NCBI RefSeq assembly: GCF_001729745.1
Contig: NZ_CP017186.1
Location: forward strand, 1,550,001-1,614,000
DNA length: 64,000 nucleotides
Direction of reading: 5' to 3'
DNA from: Enterobacter hormaechei subsp. hoffmannii
GTDB taxonomy: Bacteria; Pseudomonadota; Gammaproteobacteria; Enterobacterales; Enterobacteriaceae
The position numbers were made by a program, and so were the translations under genes. Positions within the stretch are counted from its first letter, which is position 1; every line of letters starts with the position of its first letter. The notes under the pieces were generated by a model. That model did not search any database, had not been told where the DNA came from, and saw nothing but the letters and a program-made list of their open reading frames with translations. Shown here one piece after another: positions 60,690 through 64,000 of the stretch.

Positions 60690-61880
60690 TTACATGACGC
60701 GACAGGCAAACCCTTTCAGATACAGCCCTTCCGGGTAGGTAGCGATCACCGGGTGATCGGCGGCCTGACGGAACTGCTCTATAAATTGTACATCACGACC
60801 CGCATCTATTGCGGCATCGGCGATGATTTTTTGGAATAAATCTGTCGTCATCAGGCCAGAGCAGGAGAACGTCAGCAGAACGCCACCCGGGTTCAGCAGC
60901 TGGATCGCCAGCATGTTGATGTCTTTATAGCCACGGCAGGCGCCCATCAGCTGGCTTTTATTTTCTACAAACTTCGGCGGGTCCATCACGATGACGTCAA
61001 ATTTCTCGCCCTGGTCGCGGTATTTACGCAGCAGTTTGAACACGTCGTCGCGCACAAACCCCGCTTTGCTCAGATCCAGCTTGTTCAGCTCAACGTTCTG
61101 TTTCGCCACATCCAGCGCTTCCTGTGAGGTGTCGACGCTCACAACCTGGGCACAGCCGCCCATCAGGGCAGAGACCGCAAAGCCACCGGTATAGGAGAAG
61201 CAGTTCAGCACGCGCTTATCGGCAACGTACTGGCGCGTTGCCAGACGGCTGTCACGCTGGTCGAGATAATAACCGGTCTTATGGCCGCCCTGGATGTCCA
61301 CCAGCAGCTTCATGCCGTGCTCCTCGATAGGCAGCAGGGCAGGCGGCAGTTCGCCGGTGACCGGGCCCTGCGTCAGCTCCATGCCCTCTTTTTTACGTAC
61401 CGCCACGTCGCTGCGGTCGTAAATGGCACATTCCGGGAACAGGGTTTGCAGGGCGCTAATCAGCGCGGCACGCTGGTATTCCGCCCCGGCGCTCAGCAGC
61501 TGCAACACCAGGAAATTGCCGAAGCGGTCAATGGTCACGCCCGGCAGCCCGTCGGATTCACCGGCAATCAGACGATAGCTGTCCAGCCCGTCACGCTTTG
61601 CCAGCCACTCGCGCCACTGCTGCGCCTGTTGCAGACGACGGACAAAGAAGTCGATATCGATGGCTTCTTCTTTATCGAACGTCCAGACGCGCGCGCGGAT
61701 CTGAGATGCAGGCGAGTATGCGCCGCGTGCTAACCATTTCCCCTGATGGTCAACAATATCGATGGTTTCACCGAGGCTGGCTTTACCTTCCATGCGGGCA
61801 ACCGCGCCGGAAAAGACCCAGGGATGGCGGCGCAGTAATGACTTCTCGCGCCCTTTGGCTAACACTAAACGTACACTCAT
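60690..61880 (-). CDS. rlmI: 23S rRNA m5C1962 methyltransferase
   Basis: A SAM-dependent methyltransferase (YccW) of 396 residues that makes 5-methylcytosine 1962 in 23S rRNA. An N-terminal PUA domain (about residues 1-75) recognises RNA; the C-terminal Rossmann domain has [23 protein letters not shown] and TFSCSGLM, the last carrying the catalytic Cys. It precedes hspQ on the same strand. Confidence 0.96.
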   Translation of the reverse strand: MSVRLVLAKGREKSLLRRHPWVFSGAVARMEGKASLGETIDIVDHQGKWLARGAYSPASQIRARVWTFDKEEAIDIDFFVRRLQQAQQWREWLAKRDGLDSYRLIAGESDGLPGVTIDRFGNFLVLQLLSAGAEYQRAALISALQTLFPECAIYDRSDVAVRKKEGMELTQGPVTGELPPALLPIEEHGMKLLVDIQGGHKTGYYLDQRDSRLATRQYVADKRVLNCFSYTGGFAVSALMGGCAQVVSVDTSQEALDVAKQNVELNKLDLSKAGFVRDDVFKLLRKYRDQGEKFDVIVMDPPKFVENKSQLMGACRGYKDINMLAIQLLNPGGVLLTFSCSGLMTTDLFQKIIADAAIDAGRDVQFIEQFRQAADHPVIATYPEGLYLKGFACRVM

Positions 61881-61973
61881 AATTTGCTATTCTGTCGATT
61901 CCAATGAAATGGCCGCCATTTTCCCGACTTCAGCGAGGAAATGCAACGCGCCAGTCGGATAAGGAGAAGGATG

Positions 61974-62255
61974 ATGTCAAATGTATGCACCATTGCCTGG
62001 GTCCATGGCCTTGTACAGGGCGTCGGATTCCGCTACAGCACCCAGCGCGAAGCCCTTCAGCTCGGACTGACGGGGTATGCGCGTAACATGGATGATGGCA
62101 GCGTGGAGGTTGTGGCCTGCGGTGAGGCGGATCGGGTAGAGAAGCTGGTGGCGTGGCTGAAAGCGGGCGGACCGCGCAGCGCGCGGGTTGATAAGGTGCT
62201 AACGGAACCGCATCAACCCGGCCGGGAATACGCTGACTTCAGTATTCGCTATTAA
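61974..62255 (+). CDS. acyP: acylphosphatase
   Basis: Hydrolyses carboxyl-phosphate bonds of acylphosphates (YccX), 93 residues with the ferredoxin-like acylphosphatase fold. The catalytic Arg20 lies in [10 protein letters not shown] and Asn38 in [19 protein letters not shown] (61961-61966) is 7 nt before ATG 61974 and 4 nt before ATG 61971, so the second is preferred; a one-residue difference remains possible. It is divergent from rlmI and overlaps tusE by 4 bp at the 3' end. Confidence 0.95.
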   Translation: MSNVCTIAWVHGLVQGVGFRYSTQREALQLGLTGYARNMDDGSVEVVACGEADRVEKLVAWLKAGGPRSARVDKVLTEPHQPGREYADFSIRY

Positions 62256-62581
62256 ATGCATTTTACCGGCTTTGGCAGGCCGGCAATTTTTGTCGCCTGT
62301 TTAGCCGGGCCTTTCGGAAACAGGCGATACAGATAACGGCTGTTGCCTTTCTCTTCGCCAAATTTATTCGCCATGGCTTTGACCAGCATGCGGATAGCCG
62401 GAGAGGTGTTGAATTCGAGGTAGAATTCGCGCACAAAGCGCACCACTTCCCAGTGTTCCGGGGAGAGGGTAATTCCTTCGTTTTCCGCAATTTTCTCCGC
62501 CAGCGCTTCGCTCCATTGGCTGCTCTCTTTCAGATAACCGTCGTTATCGGTTTCGATCTCTTTGCCTTCAAAACTCAACAT
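62252..62581 (-). CDS. tusE: sulfur relay protein TusE
   Basis: The last carrier of the Tus sulfur relay (DsrC family), taking sulfur from TusBCD and passing it to MnmA for 2-thiouridine in tRNA. It has 109 residues with the conserved reactive Cys as the penultimate residue (Cys108 in PKPVKCI). Start ATG 62581 fits the family; ATG 62587 is also possible because neither has a strong ribosome site. The C-terminal 60 residues are almost unchanged from E. coli. Confidence 0.96.
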   Translation of the reverse strand: MLSFEGKEIETDNDGYLKESSQWSEALAEKIAENEGITLSPEHWEVVRFVREFYLEFNTSPAIRMLVKAMANKFGEEKGNSRYLYRLFPKGPAKQATKIAGLPKPVKCI

Positions 62582-62619
62582 ATTCATTCACGCGTTAGTC
62601 AAAAACCGCCTCAGTCTAC

Positions 62620-62655
62620 CAAAAAAACAAAGCCCCGCATAAGCGGGGCTTTGTT
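62620..62655 (-). terminator. intrinsic terminator of yccA
   Basis: AACAAAGCCCCGC (62626-62638) and GCGGGGCTTTGTT (62643-62655) form a perfect 13-bp stem with a 4-nt loop; on the minus strand a T run follows. Confidence 0.92.
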
Positions 62656-62669
62656 CACAGCACGGTGAG

Positions 62670-63329
62670 TTAATCGCGGCTGGCGAAGCCCAGGATACTC
62701 AGCAGGCTGACAAAAATATTGTACAGCGACACATACAGGCTCACGGTGGCGCGGATATAGTTCGTCTCACCGCCGTGAATGATGTTGCTGGTTTCATACA
62801 GGATTGCGCCGGATGAAATCAGGATAAACACCGCGCTGATTGCCAGATGCAGAGCAGGCAATTGCAGGAAGATGTTCGCCAGCATACCGACCAGCACAAT
62901 CACGATACCCGCCATCAGCATACCGCCGAGGAAGGACATGTCCTTACGGGTGGTCAGCACGTAGGCCGAGCAGCAGAAGAACACCAGCGCGGTACCGCCC
63001 AGCGCCATACCAATCACGTCGCCCATTCCGGCAGACAGATAGGCGTTCAGGATTGGCCCCAAAATGTAGCCCAGGAAGCCGGTGAAGGCGAAAGCGGAGA
63101 GAATACCCACCGGTTTATCCGCGGTTTTATAGGTCAGGAACATCAGACCATACATACCCACCAGCGTCAGGATCAGGCCCGGAGAAGGCAGCATCAGTAC
63201 GGTGCTGGCCGTCGCGGTGATCGCCGAAAACGCCAGCGTCAGGCTGAGCATGAAATAGGTATTGCGCAGCACCTTATGGGTGCTGAGTAGCGATGTGCGG
63301 TCGCGTGAAGAAGTAATTATACGATCCAT
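62670..63329 (-). CDS. yccA: Bax-inhibitor-1 family protein YccA, FtsH modulator
   Basis: A 219-residue inner-membrane protein of the BI-1/TMBIM family with seven membrane helices and a cytoplasmic N-terminal tail ([15 protein letters not shown]). In E. coli it is a substrate and competitive inhibitor of the FtsH protease and can protect a jammed SecY from degradation; the N-terminal tail is where FtsH engages. It is transcribed alone toward tusE and ends at a strong terminator. Confidence 0.95.
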   Translation of the reverse strand: MDRIITSSRDRTSLLSTHKVLRNTYFMLSLTLAFSAITATASTVLMLPSPGLILTLVGMYGLMFLTYKTADKPVGILSAFAFTGFLGYILGPILNAYLSAGMGDVIGMALGGTALVFFCCSAYVLTTRKDMSFLGGMLMAGIVIVLVGMLANIFLQLPALHLAISAVFILISSGAILYETSNIIHGGETNYIRATVSLYVSLYNIFVSLLSILGFASRD

Positions 63330-63599
63330 GAGTCACTCTCTTATGACAGATGTAATTAGCGCAAAGAATAGGAAACGGCGCGGCAGACGCAAAGTGGTTT
63401 TACCCATCTTTACTCAGCCCCTTAGGGATTATGCTGGTTTTTTATTCTGGTAAAGCCTTTGTACTCAGAATGAAGTGCGGTATGCAAGGTGTATTCAGAT
63501 CAACCTCTTATAGGTCACTGAAAAATATTGCGTTATTTCCCTAAGGCCGCTAAGAGTTATTTCCGGATCGTCATAAAAACAGACAATAAGGCGAAGGAA

Positions 63600-64000
63600 A
63601 TGAAACCACAAACACGCATGCACTTTACGCTCTCTTTGTTAACCGCAGGGGTCCTGTGCGCCAGCACGGCAACCTGGGCGGCTAACGTGCCGGCAGGAAT
63701 CCAGCTGGCAGATAAGCAGGAACTGGTCAGGAACAACGGCAGTGAACCCGCCTCGCTCGACCCGCATAAAGTCGAAAGCGATGTCGAATTCAATATTATC
63801 AGCGATTTATTCGACGGGCTGGTCAGCGTCTCTCCGGCAGGTGAAATCCAGCCGCGCCTGGCGGAGAAATGGGAAAATAAAGATAACACCGTCTGGACTT
63901 TCCATCTGCGCCCGGGCATAACCTGGAGCGATGGCACCCCCATCACCGCGGAAGATATTGTCTGGAGCTGGCAGCGACTGGTCGACCCGAAAACCGTCTC
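63600..64000 (+). CDS. OppA/MppA-family oligopeptide-binding protein, 5' part
   Basis: An open frame from ATG 63600 runs off the right edge (133 codons readable). GCGAAGGAA precedes the start. A signal peptide (about residues 1-27, ending TWA) is followed by ADKQELVRNNGSEPASLDPHKVE and TWSDGTPITAEDIVWSWQRLVDPKT, the N-terminal lobe signature of SBP_bac_5 peptide-binding proteins, closest by eye to OppA and MppA. It should bind peptides in the periplasm for an Opp-type importer. It is a paralogue at a locus where E. coli K-12 has serT and hya, so I give no gene symbol. Confidence 0.9.
   Translation, partial: MKPQTRMHFTLSLLTAGVLCASTATWAANVPAGIQLADKQELVRNNGSEPASLDPHKVESDVEFNIISDLFDGLVSVSPAGEIQPRLAEKWENKDNTVWTFHLRPGITWSDGTPITAEDIVWSWQRLVDPKTV

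Noticed and set aside
63330-63599. Search for the serT tRNA gene expected from the E. coli map
   Set aside because: No acceptor stem, TTCGA T-loop or CCA-like end is visible on either strand in this gap.
1-64000. CRISPR array, prophage, insertion sequence, integron or toxin-antitoxin locus
   Set aside because: No regularly spaced repeats, integrase or transposase frames, terminal inverted repeats with target duplications, or composition islands were seen; gene content is core throughout.

Overview
The window is a contiguous piece of Enterobacteriaceae core chromosome. Every protein I could compare from memory looks like an Escherichia coli K-12 protein of equal or nearly equal length, and gene order follows the E. 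coli aroA-to-yccA segment closely. Differences in detail suggest a non-Escherichia enteric, most likely Enterobacter or a near relative: an OmpF/Omp35-type porin with different loops, a 350-residue OmpA, no fimbrial cluster between ssuE and pyrD, and an oligopeptide-binding protein gene beside yccA. The genus call is inference. I see no insertion sequence, prophage, CRISPR array, tRNA or rRNA gene, integrase or toxin module.

Layout. 1-3.6 kb: end of aroA, then cmk, rpsA and ihfB (shikimate pathway, CMP kinase, ribosomal protein S1, IHF beta). 3.8-12.1 kb: the envelope block ycaI-msbA-lpxK, the glycosylase ycaQ, then ycaR-kdsB and the kinase-like ycbJ, with elyC convergent. 13-20.2 kb: cmoM with the condensin operon mukF-mukE-mukB. 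20.4-23.6 kb: ldtD, mepK and ycbL; LdtD makes 3-3 peptidoglycan crosslinks and MepK cuts them. 23.7-29.5 kb, minus strand: aspC, ompF, asnS, pncB. 29.75-36.7 kb: pepN, then the sulfonate operon ssuEADCB on the minus strand. 36.9-47.4 kb: pyrD, zapC, ycbX (minus), and the run rlmL-uup-pqiA-pqiB-pqiC. 47.6-52.8 kb: rmf, fabA (minus), lonH/ycbZ (minus), matP, ompA (minus), sulA (minus). 53-63.3 kb: sxy, yccF-yccS (minus), helD, mgsA and csgI (minus), yccU, hspQ and rlmI (minus), acyP, tusE and yccA (minus). 63.6 kb to the end: the 5' part of an OppA/MppA-family gene.

Several control sites can be read directly and agree with the known biology of the families: a LexA box in the sulA promoter, a NadR operator at pncB, a PurR box plus leader hairpin at pyrD, FadR and FabR sites within the fabA promoter, the OmpR-type ompF promoter with its long leader, the long structured ompA leader, and a sigma-32-like promoter at hspQ. 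Intergenic regions are short and most transcription units end in clear intrinsic terminators; two REP-type palindromes follow pepN and helD.

I looked for an undescribed system and found no credible candidate. The observations worth checking are small ones: kinase and protease homologues lacking key catalytic motifs (YcbJ, LonH), a near-consensus promoter that fires into a hairpin before ihfB, a perfect palindrome and a degenerate CRP-S-like site between sulA and sxy, a PurR-like site before aspC, a near-match matS inside ycbX, an unexplained inverted repeat in the long ompF-asnS gap, and gene-content differences from K-12 at ssuE-pyrD and at the right edge.
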